Below, piece after piece: positions 42,406 to 51,241 of a stretch of 64,000 nucleotides of DNA. The position numbers were made by a program, and so were the translations under genes. Each line of letters opens with the position of its first letter. Position 1 is the first letter of the stretch. The DNA is from Candidatus Ribeiella danica. Lineage in GTDB: Bacteria; Chloroflexota; Chloroflexia; Chloroflexales; Roseiflexaceae. The DNA lies in NCBI GenBank assembly GCA_016717335.1, contig JADKFS010000001.1:310001-374000 (forward strand), read 5' to 3'. Under the pieces are notes generated by a model, which ran no database searches, was not told where the DNA came from, and saw nothing but the letters and a program-made list of their open reading frames with translations.

Positions 42406-42446
42406 GGGGACGTGTGGCGGGGCCTTTGGCCCCGCCACACGTCCCC
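42406..42446. repeat. Perfect hairpin before comF (site H8)
   Basis: GGGGACGTGTGGCGGGGCC (42406-42424), TTT loop, exact complement (42428-42446), 16 bases before the comF ATG. No REP halves flank it. Confidence 0.9.
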
Positions 42447-42462
42447 GTCTAAGAGGACGAGT

Positions 42463-43107
42463 ATGCGCGGAAGATCGTTTGTGGATGCGCTGCTGGCGCT
42501 GCTCTTTCCCGACCGCTGCGCCGGCTGCCGGCGCCTGGGCGCGCTGCTCTGCGCGGGCTGCCAGGCCGCCCTGCTGCCCTACCCGGCGGATGGACGGCAG
42601 CCGCCGCCGGGCCTGGCCGATGTGCGGATCGCCTTTACCTACCAGAGCCCGCTGCGCGAGGCGATCCACGAGCTCAAGTACCGGCGCGTGCGGCGCATGG
42701 CCCGGCCGCTCGGCGCGCTGCTGGCAGCCCACGTGTCCGCGTGCCCGCCCGCGGTCGACGCGGTGCTGGCGATCCCGCTGCACGCCTCGCGGCTGGCCGA
42801 GCGCGGCTTCAACCAGGCCGACGCGCTCGCCCGCGAGGTCGCGGCCTCCCTACGCCTGCCCGTGATCGACCAGGGGCTCGTGCGAGTCCGCTCGACCGAG
42901 CAGCAGGCCCGGCTCGACGCGCGCGGGCGCGCCGAGAACATGCGCGGCGCCTTCGCGTGGCCGATCGGCACGCCGCCGCCCCGGCTGCTCCTGGTCGACG
43001 ACGTGTATACCACCGGGGCGACGATGGGCGCCTGCGCCGAGGCGCTGATCGACGCCGGCGCGACGGCAGTGCACGGGCTTGCGCTGGCCCGCAGCCGGCT
43101 GGATTGA
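42463..43107 (+). CDS. comF: ComF family phosphoribosyltransferase-like protein
   Basis: A 214-residue protein. A four-Cys zinc site (DRCAGC and LLCAGC) leads into a phosphoribosyltransferase-like domain with the PRPP loop LLLVDDVYTTGATM. AIPLHASRLAERGFNQADAL is the typical ComF segment. ComF is needed for DNA uptake in competent bacteria. The ATG at 42463 follows AAGAGGA. No other competence gene is nearby. Between its stop and 43294 I see no gene; the fragment 43130-43260 may be decayed coding sequence but cannot be named. Confidence 0.92.
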   Translation: MRGRSFVDALLALLFPDRCAGCRRLGALLCAGCQAALLPYPADGRQPPPGLADVRIAFTYQSPLREAIHELKYRRVRRMARPLGALLAAHVSACPPAVDAVLAIPLHASRLAERGFNQADALAREVAASLRLPVIDQGLVRVRSTEQQARLDARGRAENMRGAFAWPIGTPPPRLLLVDDVYTTGATMGACAEALIDAGATAVHGLALARSRLD

Positions 43108-43289
43108 GGAGACGCGCGCCTGGATAGAGTTCGCGCGCAGGTGCGGATATGCCACCAAAGATCAGGTGGCGCTCTGGGCGACCAATACGACAAGATTCCG
43201 GGTCAGCTCGCGCGAATGATCGACAGCGCGGATAGCTGGATCATCAGGTAGCCTGGCCGCAGCCGCTGGCCGATGAGCTTGGCCGCTAC

Positions 43290-43340
43290 AAAAAGCGAGG
43301 GGGCGACACAGCTTAATCGATCGCCGTGTCACCCCCTCGC
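43290..43340 (-). terminator. Terminator of the CpaF operon
   Basis: On the minus strand a 15-base stem (43326-43340 with 43295-43309, one mismatch) is followed by TTTTT (43290-43294). Confidence 0.85.
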
Positions 43341-43368
43341 CCTATGTCCCCATTGGCGTCGCTCAAAA

Positions 43369-44904
43369 TCACCAGCGCCCGCCCTGGCCAGGCGTCTGCG
43401 CGCCGAAGACGCTCGGCGGCAGCTTGAAGCCGTGCGCCTCAAGCCGCGAGGTGAACCGCGGCCGCGTGCCGGTCGGCCGCAGCTCGGTGATCAGCTTGCC
43501 GTCCGGCGCTTTGCCCTTGACCTCGAGCATGAAGATATCCTGCAGCACGATCACGTCGCCCTCCATGCCCTGGACCTCGGTGACGTAGGCCACCTTGCGC
43601 TGTCCGTCCTCCAGGCGCGTCTGCTGGACGATCAGGTCGATCGCCGAGGCGACCTGCTCGCGGATCACCTTGATCGGAATGTCCATGCCCGACATCAGCG
43701 CCATCGTCTCCATGCGCGAGCAGGCGTCGCGCGGCGTGTTGGCGTGCAGCGTGGTCAGCGAGCCGTCGTGGCCGGTGTTCATCGCCTGCAGCATCGCCAT
43801 CGTCTCGCCGCCGCGGCACTCGCCGATCACGATCCGCTCGGGGCGCATGCGCAGCGCATTGATCACCAGGTCGTTGATCGTAACGCGGCCCGAGCCGTCG
43901 ACCTCGGCCGGCTTGGCCTCCAGGCGCACCACGTGATCCTGGCCCAGCTTCAGCTCGGCGCTGTCCTCGATCGTGACGATGCGCTCCTCCTCGGGGATGA
44001 AGTTGGACAGCACGTTCAGCAGCGTCGTCTTGCCCGAGCCGGTGCCGCCCGAGACCACGATGTTCAGCCGGCTGACCACGCAGGCGCGCAGGAACTCGGC
44101 CATCTGCTCGGTCATCGAGCCGAACCGGATCAGATCCGAGACCTCCAGCTTCTTCTTCGAAAACTTGCGGATCGTGACCGTCGGCCCGTCGATCGCGCAG
44201 GGCGCGATGATCGCGTTCACGCGCGAGCCGTCGGGCAGGCGCGCGTCCACCATGGGCCACTTGCGGTCGATGCGCCGGCCGAGCGGCCGGATGATCCGGT
44301 CGATCACTTTGAGCACGTGGTCCTCGTTGGCGAACCGGACCGACGCGGCGCTGACCCTGCCCTTCTGCTCGACGTAGACCACGTTCGGCCCGTTGACCAT
44401 CACCTCGGTGACTGTATCGTCGCGCAGCAGCGGCTCGATCGGCCCGAACCCGAACAGCTCGTCGATCACCATCTCATAGAGCTTCTTGGACTGGACGTCG
44501 CTCAGGATGATGCCGCTCTGGCGGTAGTAGTTCGTGAAACGATCCTGAAGCAGCCGCTCCGACTCAGGCGTCCGTTTCAGCTCGGTCTGGCTGCCCATCG
44601 CGCCTTGGATGCGGTCGACGATCCAGAGCGACAGCTCGAGTATGCGCTGATCGACACTGTCACCGGCAGATGGGCCGCCACTCGACACACCCAGCCCGAG
44701 TGAGCTGCTGAGGCCGCCAGACGACGGTTGCGCGCGCTGATCGGGCTGCGCGGGGCGGGACGCCTCGGCCGGCTGGGGGGTGGGAGTAGCTGTGTTGTTC
44801 CGCAACGCGCCCTGGTCCGTTGGCGATAGCGGCGCCGGCTGCGGGATGGCCGACACCGGCTCGCCTGGCTGCGGTGCGCCGCCGAGACGCTTCAAAAGTG
44901 ACAT
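43369..44904 (-). CDS. CpaF/TadA-type secretion ATPase
   Basis: A 511-residue hexameric ATPase of the type II/IV secretion and Flp-pilus family. Walker A is GGTGSGKTTLLN; the Asp box is TIEDSAELKL; RPERIVIGECRGGETMAML holds Walker B and TLHANTP the His box. The N-terminal 100 residues are Pro/Gln-rich and poorly conserved. The start is behind GAGAGGAG. No TadB/TadC membrane genes follow, and the operon ends here at a terminator, so the partner pilus platform is encoded elsewhere or the ATPase has another task. Confidence 0.93.
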   Translation of the reverse strand: MSLLKRLGGAPQPGEPVSAIPQPAPLSPTDQGALRNNTATPTPQPAEASRPAQPDQRAQPSSGGLSSSLGLGVSSGGPSAGDSVDQRILELSLWIVDRIQGAMGSQTELKRTPESERLLQDRFTNYYRQSGIILSDVQSKKLYEMVIDELFGFGPIEPLLRDDTVTEVMVNGPNVVYVEQKGRVSAASVRFANEDHVLKVIDRIIRPLGRRIDRKWPMVDARLPDGSRVNAIIAPCAIDGPTVTIRKFSKKKLEVSDLIRFGSMTEQMAEFLRACVVSRLNIVVSGGTGSGKTTLLNVLSNFIPEEERIVTIEDSAELKLGQDHVVRLEAKPAEVDGSGRVTINDLVINALRMRPERIVIGECRGGETMAMLQAMNTGHDGSLTTLHANTPRDACSRMETMALMSGMDIPIKVIREQVASAIDLIVQQTRLEDGQRKVAYVTEVQGMEGDVIVLQDIFMLEVKGKAPDGKLITELRPTGTRPRFTSRLEAHGFKLPPSVFGAQTPGQGGRW

Positions 44905-44995
44905 GAATCGCTCCTCTCAGAACGTAGTAGTCCAGCGCGGGTCGCCGGCCGCGCGTCACGAGCTTCGCATCTCGCGACATGCGATATCCGGCGCA

Positions 44996-46414
44996 TCAGG
45001 CGAGCTTGACGAAGTACGCTTCGCATGCGCGGTCGAGCAGCTCTTTGGTCATCGACGGCGAGACGCCTCGATACTTGGCCTCATCAAGAATCTGATCGCA
45101 CAGATCGCGCGGGTGGCACGAGCGTAGGTCGCGCCGCAGCTTGAAGTAGTGCTCCTGGATGAGGTAGCGCAGCCCCTCATCGCTGTAGGGGATCTTTCTG
45201 GACTTGCAGACCAGCTTGAAAATCTCGCGGTACTCGTCGGGGGAGGGGTTGCCCACCTCGATCTTGTGGCGGATGCGCCGCAAGAACGCGTCGTCGACCA
45301 GATCGACCGGCGACAGGTTGGTCGAGAAGACGATCAGCACGTCGAACGGCACCTCCAGCTTCTTCCCGGTCTGGAGCGCGAGGTAGTCGACCTTCTTCTC
45401 GAGCGGGACGATCCAGCGGTTGAGCAGATCCTGCGGCCGGCATTTCTGGCGGCCGAAGTCGTCGATCAGGAACAGGCCGCCGTTGGCCTTGAGCTGGTAG
45501 GGCGCCTCGTAGACCTTCGCGATCGGGTCGAAGATCAGCTCGAGCTGCTCCAAGATCAGCTCGCCGCCAACCACCACCTGTGGCCGCTTGCACACCAGCC
45601 AGCGACCATCCGGCCGGCCGGGCGTCGCCTGTGCGGCGCCGCTGGGCGGGCCGCCGAAGGGCGAGGCCGGCTCGGGCGGCGGCGGCGCCGCCGGCACTGC
45701 GACCGGGCGGTGGTTCAGCGGGTCGAACATCTTGATGATCTGGCCGTCCACCTCGACCGCGTACGGGATGACCACGTAGCCGCCGAGCATGTTGGCGATC
45801 CCCTCGGCGATGGTCGTCTTGCCGTTGCCGGGCGGCCCGTACAGAAACAGCGAGCGCGCCGAGTTCGCGGCCGGGCCGATCTTGTCGAGCATGCGCTCGC
45901 TGATCACCAGCTCGGAGAATGCCTCGCGCACGGTGCGAGCGTCCACCACCAACTCGCCCATCGCCTGGCGGCGAACCATCGCCACATACTCGGCCAGCGG
46001 CACCGGCGCGGGCCCGGCGTACTGCGAGCGATCGAGCACTTCGTTGACCTTGAGGCGGCCCTTGGTGGCGATCACATATTGAAACGAGCGCTCGCTAAAG
46101 CCGCCCTGCGCGCCGACGATGTCGACATACTCCTCAAGCTTGAGAAACTCGAGCAGCTTGTCGAGCACGCCGAGGAACGGCAGCTTGGTGACCTCGGAGA
46201 TCTGCTGGGCGGTGATGTTTCCGTGGAAGTAGATGATCTTTAGCACCAGGTCGGTCAGAAACCCGGTGCCAAGGCCGGTTTCGGCGATCGAGGCCGGCTC
46301 GGGGGGGATGGCCGGCCAGGCCTGCTGCGCTGACGGGGTGGACGCTCCAATCGCAGGAGCGACCGGGCCTGGCGCCGGGCTGGAGCTTGCGAACTCGCGC
46401 AGTTGAAAGCTCAT
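44996..46414 (-). CDS. AAA ATPase with N-terminal winged-helix-like domain
   Basis: A 472-residue protein. A Pro/Ala-rich N-terminus is followed by a segment (LVLKIIYFHGNITAQQISEV) that looks like a winged helix. The AAA module has Walker A LYGPPGNGKTTIAEG, Walker B GGLFLIDDFG, a sensor-1 Asn in VFSTNLSP and the arginine stretch RRIRHKIEV. A Gly/Pro-rich insertion sits between strands 2 and 3. The ATG overlaps the stop of the small gene upstream by four bases and is behind AGGAGGA. With CpaF following 91 bases later, the pair appears to form one unit. Confidence 0.85.
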   Translation of the reverse strand: MSFQLREFASSSPAPGPVAPAIGASTPSAQQAWPAIPPEPASIAETGLGTGFLTDLVLKIIYFHGNITAQQISEVTKLPFLGVLDKLLEFLKLEEYVDIVGAQGGFSERSFQYVIATKGRLKVNEVLDRSQYAGPAPVPLAEYVAMVRRQAMGELVVDARTVREAFSELVISERMLDKIGPAANSARSLFLYGPPGNGKTTIAEGIANMLGGYVVIPYAVEVDGQIIKMFDPLNHRPVAVPAAPPPPEPASPFGGPPSGAAQATPGRPDGRWLVCKRPQVVVGGELILEQLELIFDPIAKVYEAPYQLKANGGLFLIDDFGRQKCRPQDLLNRWIVPLEKKVDYLALQTGKKLEVPFDVLIVFSTNLSPVDLVDDAFLRRIRHKIEVGNPSPDEYREIFKLVCKSRKIPYSDEGLRYLIQEHYFKLRRDLRSCHPRDLCDQILDEAKYRGVSPSMTKELLDRACEAYFVKLA

Positions 46415-46746
46415 GCGTCCTCCTGAGCTTGCAGCGCCTGCCAGGGCACCGGGCGCACGTCGGCGAGCGCGTCGAGCGGGCTGATCATGATGATCTGCTG
46501 GTAGGCCACCAGCAAGAGGCTGCTATGGTAGAGCAACGACTCGTCGTCGGCGCGATAGACTCGCGCGTCGGTCACCGGCAGGAAGCGCGACGTGTCTTCA
46601 GACAGGTCGTCTTTGAGACGTTTGTCGGGCCGCACATAGACATGGCCGACGATCACCTGGCCGGCGGTTCGAATCAGCGCGGGTAAGGTGTCCTTGGCGA
46701 CGCGCGGCGTGAAGTACTTGCCCTTTTCGTCGATCCGTATGTCCAT
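46411..46746 (-). CDS. Small conserved-looking protein upstream of the AAA ATPase
   Basis: A 111-residue protein starting at ATG 46746 behind GAGGAG. DEKGKYFTPRVAKDTLP, AGQVIVGHVYVRPDKRLKDD and RVYRADDESLLYHSSLLLV are its main stretches. I do not recognise the family. ATGA overlap with the AAA gene implies coupled translation and a linked role. Confidence 0.8.
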   Translation of the reverse strand: MDIRIDEKGKYFTPRVAKDTLPALIRTAGQVIVGHVYVRPDKRLKDDLSEDTSRFLPVTDARVYRADDESLLYHSSLLLVAYQQIIMISPLDALADVRPVPWQALQAQEDA

Positions 46747-46858
46747 GACGGCTCCTCGCTGCTGTGATCCTCTGGCGGCTGTGGTGTGCTACGACAAGAT
46801 CCGGATGCTGGCTCCGGGATCGGCACGGCGGGGACGGACCCAACATGACACACCAACA

Positions 46859-46890
46859 AAAGTCGGTCGTCGCATGCGACGACCGACTTT
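46859..46890. repeat. 32-base perfect palindrome
   Basis: AAAGTCGGTCGTCGCA followed directly by its exact complement, no loop. It lies in the gap 46747-46998 between the small protein and the TPR gene. It may end transcription from the TPR side or bind a dimeric regulator. No good U-run follows on either strand. Confidence 0.9.
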
Positions 46891-46998
46891 CAGTATAGGC
46901 CCTCGACCGAAGGAAGGCAATAGTACGCGGGAGCTACTTGCGCGTAGCCAGTCGGTCGTACTACTATTCATAGTATGTGCCTCTCTGGGTGCCTGGGG

Positions 46999-47844
46999 CT
47001 ACTCCTCGTTCATATCCTCTTCCTCGCTGATATCCTGCTCGATATCGTCGAGTCCAAGCTCCTCCTCCTCGCCGCCGAAGACCTCCTCCTCGGCCTCCTC
47101 GCGAACGTCCAGGCCATCGTCGTCCTCGAGCAGATCCTCGCCGTACTCGTCGTAGCGGGCCGACGCGAAGTAGCCGCCGTGCAGCGCGCCCTCGCCAAGC
47201 TTGCCAGGGAACGAGACCCGGCCGCGCTGGCTGGGGTCCTGGTAGATCTCGCGGATGATCAGGCGCAGCTGGTGGCCGTTCGTCTGTGCGACCGCGGCGG
47301 CGTAGCGATTGCCGCCGGTCATCAGCTCGCTCATCCGCTGGGCCAGCTTCGGCTCGATCCGGCCGATCACGTTGCCGCTGACGTCGAGCACCAGCACATT
47401 GCGGCCATCGAGCTTCAGCTCGACCTTCTCGCCGGTCACCACCGCGTCGGTCGTCGGGCCGCGCGGGACGTCGATCAGCGTGGTGAGGGCGGTCTTGCCG
47501 GTCTCGGTGATGAACAGGCGCAGATCCACCAGCTGCCGGGTCGTTCGCACCGGCGCGGTGGCCGAGCGCGCCAGCAGGTCGTCGAGGCGCTCCAGGTTCT
47601 TGCGGGCGATCGTGTTCGCCGGGTTGAGGCGCATGGCGTGCTGGTATGATTCGCGCGCCTCGCCCAGCCGGCCCAGCTCGAAATACGCCTTGCCAAGCCG
47701 ATTCAACGTGTCGGCATCCTCGCCGAGGTTCATCAGGTGGAGGTTGGCCTCGACGGCCTCCTGCCAGCGATTCTTGGCCGCCAGATCGACCGCCTGATCT
47801 TGAAGGCGGCGACGCAGGCGCAGCTTCTCATCCTGTTTGGTCAA
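46999..47844 (-). CDS. TPR repeat protein with acidic C-terminus
   Basis: A 281-residue protein. Two TPR-like units (WQEAVEANLHLMNLGED, LNRLGKAYFELGRLGEARES, then YQHAMRLNPAN) lie near the N-terminus. A central domain follows, and the last 45 residues are almost all Glu/Asp. It starts at TTG 47844 behind AAGGAG. It lies 24 bases after the CPBP protease gene and may act as a scaffold for the ATPases downstream; that link is only by position. Confidence 0.85.
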   Translation of the reverse strand: MTKQDEKLRLRRRLQDQAVDLAAKNRWQEAVEANLHLMNLGEDADTLNRLGKAYFELGRLGEARESYQHAMRLNPANTIARKNLERLDDLLARSATAPVRTTRQLVDLRLFITETGKTALTTLIDVPRGPTTDAVVTGEKVELKLDGRNVLVLDVSGNVIGRIEPKLAQRMSELMTGGNRYAAAVAQTNGHQLRLIIREIYQDPSQRGRVSFPGKLGEGALHGGYFASARYDEYGEDLLEDDDGLDVREEAEEEVFGGEEEELGLDDIEQDISEEEDMNEE

Positions 47845-47868
47845 GCGATACTCCTTACGGAATGCATG

Positions 47869-48729
47869 TTACAGCTTCGGGCAACCGGTAATGCCGGGAT
47901 TATTGATGCAGGTCAAGAGCGCGACCAGGGCCACGCCGTTGTTGATCGCGTGCGCGATGATCGCCGGGATCAGGCTGCCGGTATAGTGCATGGCCCAGGC
48001 GAACAGCAGGCCAATCACGAGCAGCGGGACCAGCAGGCCGACCAGCCCTTGGCTGACCTCGAGCGAGTGCACGCCGGCAAACAGCAGGGCGCTCAGCGCG
48101 TAGGCCAGGGCCACACCCCAGCGGCGCGCCCCGAACGTCTGCCGGATCGCATTGAAGACATAGCCGCGGAACAGCACCTCCTCGCCGATTGGCGCCAGCA
48201 CCGCCGCGCCTACCAGGAACAGGGCCTGCCCGAGGTAGTCGGCGCGGAACAGCGGGAACTGCGCCGACTGGTCGGGCGTAATGCCGACCGTCTGGAACAG
48301 GCTGCTGAGCACCGCGTTGAGGACCAGCGACAGCACGCCGACCCCCACGCCGATCAGCACCAGCCGCAGCGGGCGATTGGCCTGAAAGCCGATCTCGGCC
48401 AGCGGCTCGCGCCGGATGACCTTGACGCGCAGAATCGGGATGAGCAGGAACGCCGCATTCGTCGCCAGCAAGGTGAAAAAGAGGCCGTCGGCACCGATCA
48501 GCCGGATCATCTGCGCCTGGTCGCCGGCCATCTTCTGCAGCTGGCTCAGCGGCAGGCCCTGCTGGGCCATGCGCAGGGCGATGAACACGATCTGAACCAG
48601 GAACGTCAGCGCGAGCCAGACGATCATGGTGATCACGAAATCGATCGCCATCACGCCGGCCAGCGGCCACTTGCGCGGCGGTGCCGGGCCCTCCGGAGCT
48701 GCGGTGTAGGGCGTCTCGTACTGCGCCAT
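47869..48729 (-). CDS. CPBP family intramembrane metalloprotease
   Basis: A 286-residue multi-pass protein. PIGEEVLFRGYVFN is the EExxxR motif, FAGVHSLEV and HAINN are the other two metal/catalytic motifs of the CPBP (CAAX protease and bacteriocin processing) group. About eight hydrophobic segments are visible. ATG 48729 shares one base with the miaB stop (TGATG), so translation is coupled. The substrate is unknown. Confidence 0.92.
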   Translation of the reverse strand: MAQYETPYTAAPEGPAPPRKWPLAGVMAIDFVITMIVWLALTFLVQIVFIALRMAQQGLPLSQLQKMAGDQAQMIRLIGADGLFFTLLATNAAFLLIPILRVKVIRREPLAEIGFQANRPLRLVLIGVGVGVLSLVLNAVLSSLFQTVGITPDQSAQFPLFRADYLGQALFLVGAAVLAPIGEEVLFRGYVFNAIRQTFGARRWGVALAYALSALLFAGVHSLEVSQGLVGLLVPLLVIGLLFAWAMHYTGSLIPAIIAHAINNGVALVALLTCINNPGITGCPKL

Positions 48730-50111
48730 CAGGCCGGTACTCCTTCGCCCAGCAGATTGCCCTGGAGCGACCACGGCCCCGTCTGGGTCACGTGGATGCG
48801 CGCGAGCCTGCCCGTCCAATCGTGCGGGTCGGCGAAGAACACCAGCTTGTTGCCGGGGGTGCGGCCGCGCCACTTGCCCTTGTGCTCGCCCTCGACCAGA
48901 ACCTCGACCTCGCGGCCGAGCAGGCCGGCGTTGCGCTCGGTGGCGATCCGCTCCTGCAGGCGCTCGAGCTCGACGCGGCGGGCTTGCTTCTCGGGCTCGG
49001 GCACGCCCATCGCCGGGTCGAGCTCCATCTCAAAGGCGCGCGTGCCGGGCCGGGCCGAGTAGGCCGCGATGTGGACCTTGTCGAAGCGGATCTCCTCCAG
49101 CAGCGCCATGGTCGCGGCGAAGTGCTCGGGTCGCTCGCCGGGGTGGCCGACGATGATGTCGGTGGTGAGCGAGATGTCGGGCATGGCCGCGCGGACCTTG
49201 CCGATCAGCTCGCGGTAGCGCGACACGGTGTAGCCGCGGCGCATGAGCTTAAGGATCTCGTCATGGCCGGCCTGCACCGGCAGGTTGATCTCGTGCTGGC
49301 AGCGCGGCAGCGTCGCCACGGTCGCGATCAGCCGATCGGTCATCCAGGCCGGGTGCGAGGTCAGGAAGCGCAGCCGCAGCAGGCCGGGCACTGCGTGGAC
49401 GGCGCGCAGCAGATCGGCCAGCTCGGGGCGGCCGGGCAGGTCGTGGCCCCACGAGTCGACGATCTGACCGAGCAGGGTGATCTCGCGGGCGCCGCGCGCG
49501 ACGATCCGGCGCACCTCGTCGACGATCTCTTCGAGCGGGCGGCTGCGCTCGCGGCCGCGCCGCAGCGGGATGACGCAGAAGGCGCAGCTCATGTTGCAGC
49601 CATACTGGATCGGCACGTGCACCGAGACGGTCGGCGTGGCCCAGCTCGCCACCGGCAGGGCCGGCTCGTCGACCTGGTAGAGCGAGTGCGGCGCCAGCGC
49701 GACGACCTCGTCCACCGCCGAGGGCGAGACGAAGTGATCCACCACCGGTAGGCGCGACTGGAAGATCGACTGGTTGTTCGGTCCGACCATGCAGCCCCAC
49801 AGAACGATCTTGGTGTCCGGCCGCTCGCGCTTGAGCTGCCGCAAGTCGCCCAGCTTGCCGATGATGCGCTCCTCGGCCGAGGCGCGCACGCTGCACGAGT
49901 TGAGCACGATAAAGCTGGCGTCCTCCGGCCGATCGGACGGCGCATAACCGACCCCCTGCAGCGCGGCCTCAAGCCGCTCGGAGTCGGACACGTTCATCTG
50001 GCAGCCGACCGTCCAGACGTAGTAGCGCCGCTCGCGCGGCGTGTCGTCGCGCGATGGGCCCGGCAGCGCCAGCTGCATATCTTCCTTGGACACCAGTTTC
50101 AGCTCGATCAT
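48729..50111 (-). CDS. miaB: tRNA 2-methylthio-N6-dimethylallyladenosine synthase
   Basis: A radical SAM methylthiotransferase of about 460 residues that modifies A37 of tRNAs reading UNN codons. The N-terminal cluster Cys are in VGCQMNVSDSE, LNSCSVRASAEERI and LWGCMVG; the SAM cluster is YGCNMSCAFC. The last 70 residues fit a TRAM RNA-binding domain. A GTG at 50153 lies at the predicted transcription start and is unlikely; ATG 50111 or ATG 50078 (with AAGGAAG upstream) are better. It is first in the minus-strand operon. Confidence 0.94.
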   Translation of the reverse strand: MIELKLVSKEDMQLALPGPSRDDTPRERRYYVWTVGCQMNVSDSERLEAALQGVGYAPSDRPEDASFIVLNSCSVRASAEERIIGKLGDLRQLKRERPDTKIVLWGCMVGPNNQSIFQSRLPVVDHFVSPSAVDEVVALAPHSLYQVDEPALPVASWATPTVSVHVPIQYGCNMSCAFCVIPLRRGRERSRPLEEIVDEVRRIVARGAREITLLGQIVDSWGHDLPGRPELADLLRAVHAVPGLLRLRFLTSHPAWMTDRLIATVATLPRCQHEINLPVQAGHDEILKLMRRGYTVSRYRELIGKVRAAMPDISLTTDIIVGHPGERPEHFAATMALLEEIRFDKVHIAAYSARPGTRAFEMELDPAMGVPEPEKQARRVELERLQERIATERNAGLLGREVEVLVEGEHKGKWRGRTPGNKLVFFADPHDWTGRLARIHVTQTGPWSLQGNLLGEGVPA

Positions 50112-50161
50112 GGGAACACCTAACCAGCCGCCGACCGAATGGTCGATAGCCACGGCGGGGC

Positions 50162-50190
50162 ATTATACCGTATCTGAAGGGCAGCCGCAA
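50162..50190 (-). promoter_or_regulatory. Promoter of miaB and downstream genes
   Basis: On the minus strand TTGCGG (50185-50190), 17 bases, TATAAT (50162-50167). Transcription should begin near 50155. Confidence 0.75.
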
Positions 50191-50204
50191 ACAGTTGCGA
50201 GCGA

Positions 50205-50338
50205 CGAGTAGTGAGTAGTCGGTAGTCAGTGCCACCGAATCTCAATGATACTCACTGGTACAGTCAGTAGCCAGTATCGACGAAGCTCCCTGATATACAT
50301 CGGTACAGACTACTGACGTCTGACTACTGATATCAGGG
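50205..50338. repeat. AGTAGTC word tract
   Basis: AGTAGTGAGTAGTCGGTAGT, then CAGTAGCC and ACTACTGACGTCTGACTACT words in both senses, giving several small inverted repeats. It is the complement family of the ACTACTG tract at 1580. It ends at the stop of the next minus-strand gene. Confidence 0.75.
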
Positions 50339-50980
50339 CTACCAGACAATGATCGGCAGATCGTTCGCGACGCTCTGCTGGGCGGCCTCGCGCAGGACCA
50401 GCAGGCAGCGCACGATCGGGCTGCTCGAAGGCACGCCGGCCTGGCGCAGCAGCCCTTCGAGCTCGACCAGCTCGCGCTGCAGGCCGACCGACGAGCCGAA
50501 GCTGATGTAGGGCTCGTTGGATTCCTCGCTCTCGACAACCGCATCCTCGTCGGCCTCGAGCCAGATCGGCTCGACGAAGTCGACCGGCAGGTAGTACCCG
50601 CCGTCGGCCTGATGGTTGATCAGATTCGCGAATCGAGTGGTCTGCTCGCCATCCCAGATCGCCACCAGCAGCGGGTCGGGCTCGCCATCGGTCGGTGGGC
50701 CGGCCGCGAGCAGCCCGGCGACCTCGTGGCCCTGCTCGAGGTGCGCGGCGACCTGGCGGAGCTGGTAGAGATCCATAAAGTGTTCGATCCCACCCTCCCA
50801 GAGCTCGACGCCGGGTCGCGAGAGCAGATCGACCTCCACACCCTCCTCGCGCAGCAGGTCCTGGATATCGGAGAGCCACTCGCGCTCCTCCTCGTAGAGC
50901 TCGCGATCCTCCTCAGGGCGACTGCTGAACATGGAGCCAACCACCAGATCCAGCTCGGTGGTGTGCGACGACTCGGACAT
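50339..50980 (-). CDS. Acidic hypothetical protein
   Basis: A 213-residue soluble acidic protein beginning MSESSHTTELDLVVGSMFSS. Other stretches are ELYEEEREWLSDIQDLLREE, PLLVAIWDGEQTTRFANLIN, YYLPVDFVEPIW and VQRCLLVLREAA-like helices near the end. It has no membrane segment or known motif. I do not recognise the family. It is monocistronic between repeats. Confidence 0.78.
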   Translation of the reverse strand: MSESSHTTELDLVVGSMFSSRPEEDRELYEEEREWLSDIQDLLREEGVEVDLLSRPGVELWEGGIEHFMDLYQLRQVAAHLEQGHEVAGLLAAGPPTDGEPDPLLVAIWDGEQTTRFANLINHQADGGYYLPVDFVEPIWLEADEDAVVESEESNEPYISFGSSVGLQRELVELEGLLRQAGVPSSSPIVRCLLVLREAAQQSVANDLPIIVW

Positions 50981-51241
50981 ATCTTACACTCCTTCACGGC
51001 GTTGATACTGCAACACAGCCACATATGACGTGCGTCTAAGCCGCGAGAAGTATACCACGAACTTCCCCGAGCGCGGGAGCGCGGCTTGGGTGCGACAGAT
51101 GTTTTCACACGGCCGCACGCCGGCGGCTGAAGCCCGCGCTGCCGCTCGATTGCGCCCGGCAGTTGGTCGTGTTATGCTGTAGCGCGACGCGCCGCGACCG
51201 GGCGGATCGACGGCGCGAACACAACACGCCGAAGCATAACT

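Noticed and set aside
43130..43260. A possible transposase fragment downstream of comF
   Set aside because: Frames are broken and no DDE, HUH or IS110 motif can be read, so it is left unnamed.
50112..50153. GTG 50153 as the miaB start
   Set aside because: It lies at the predicted transcription start, 8 bases after the -10 box, and the added residues are not family-like.
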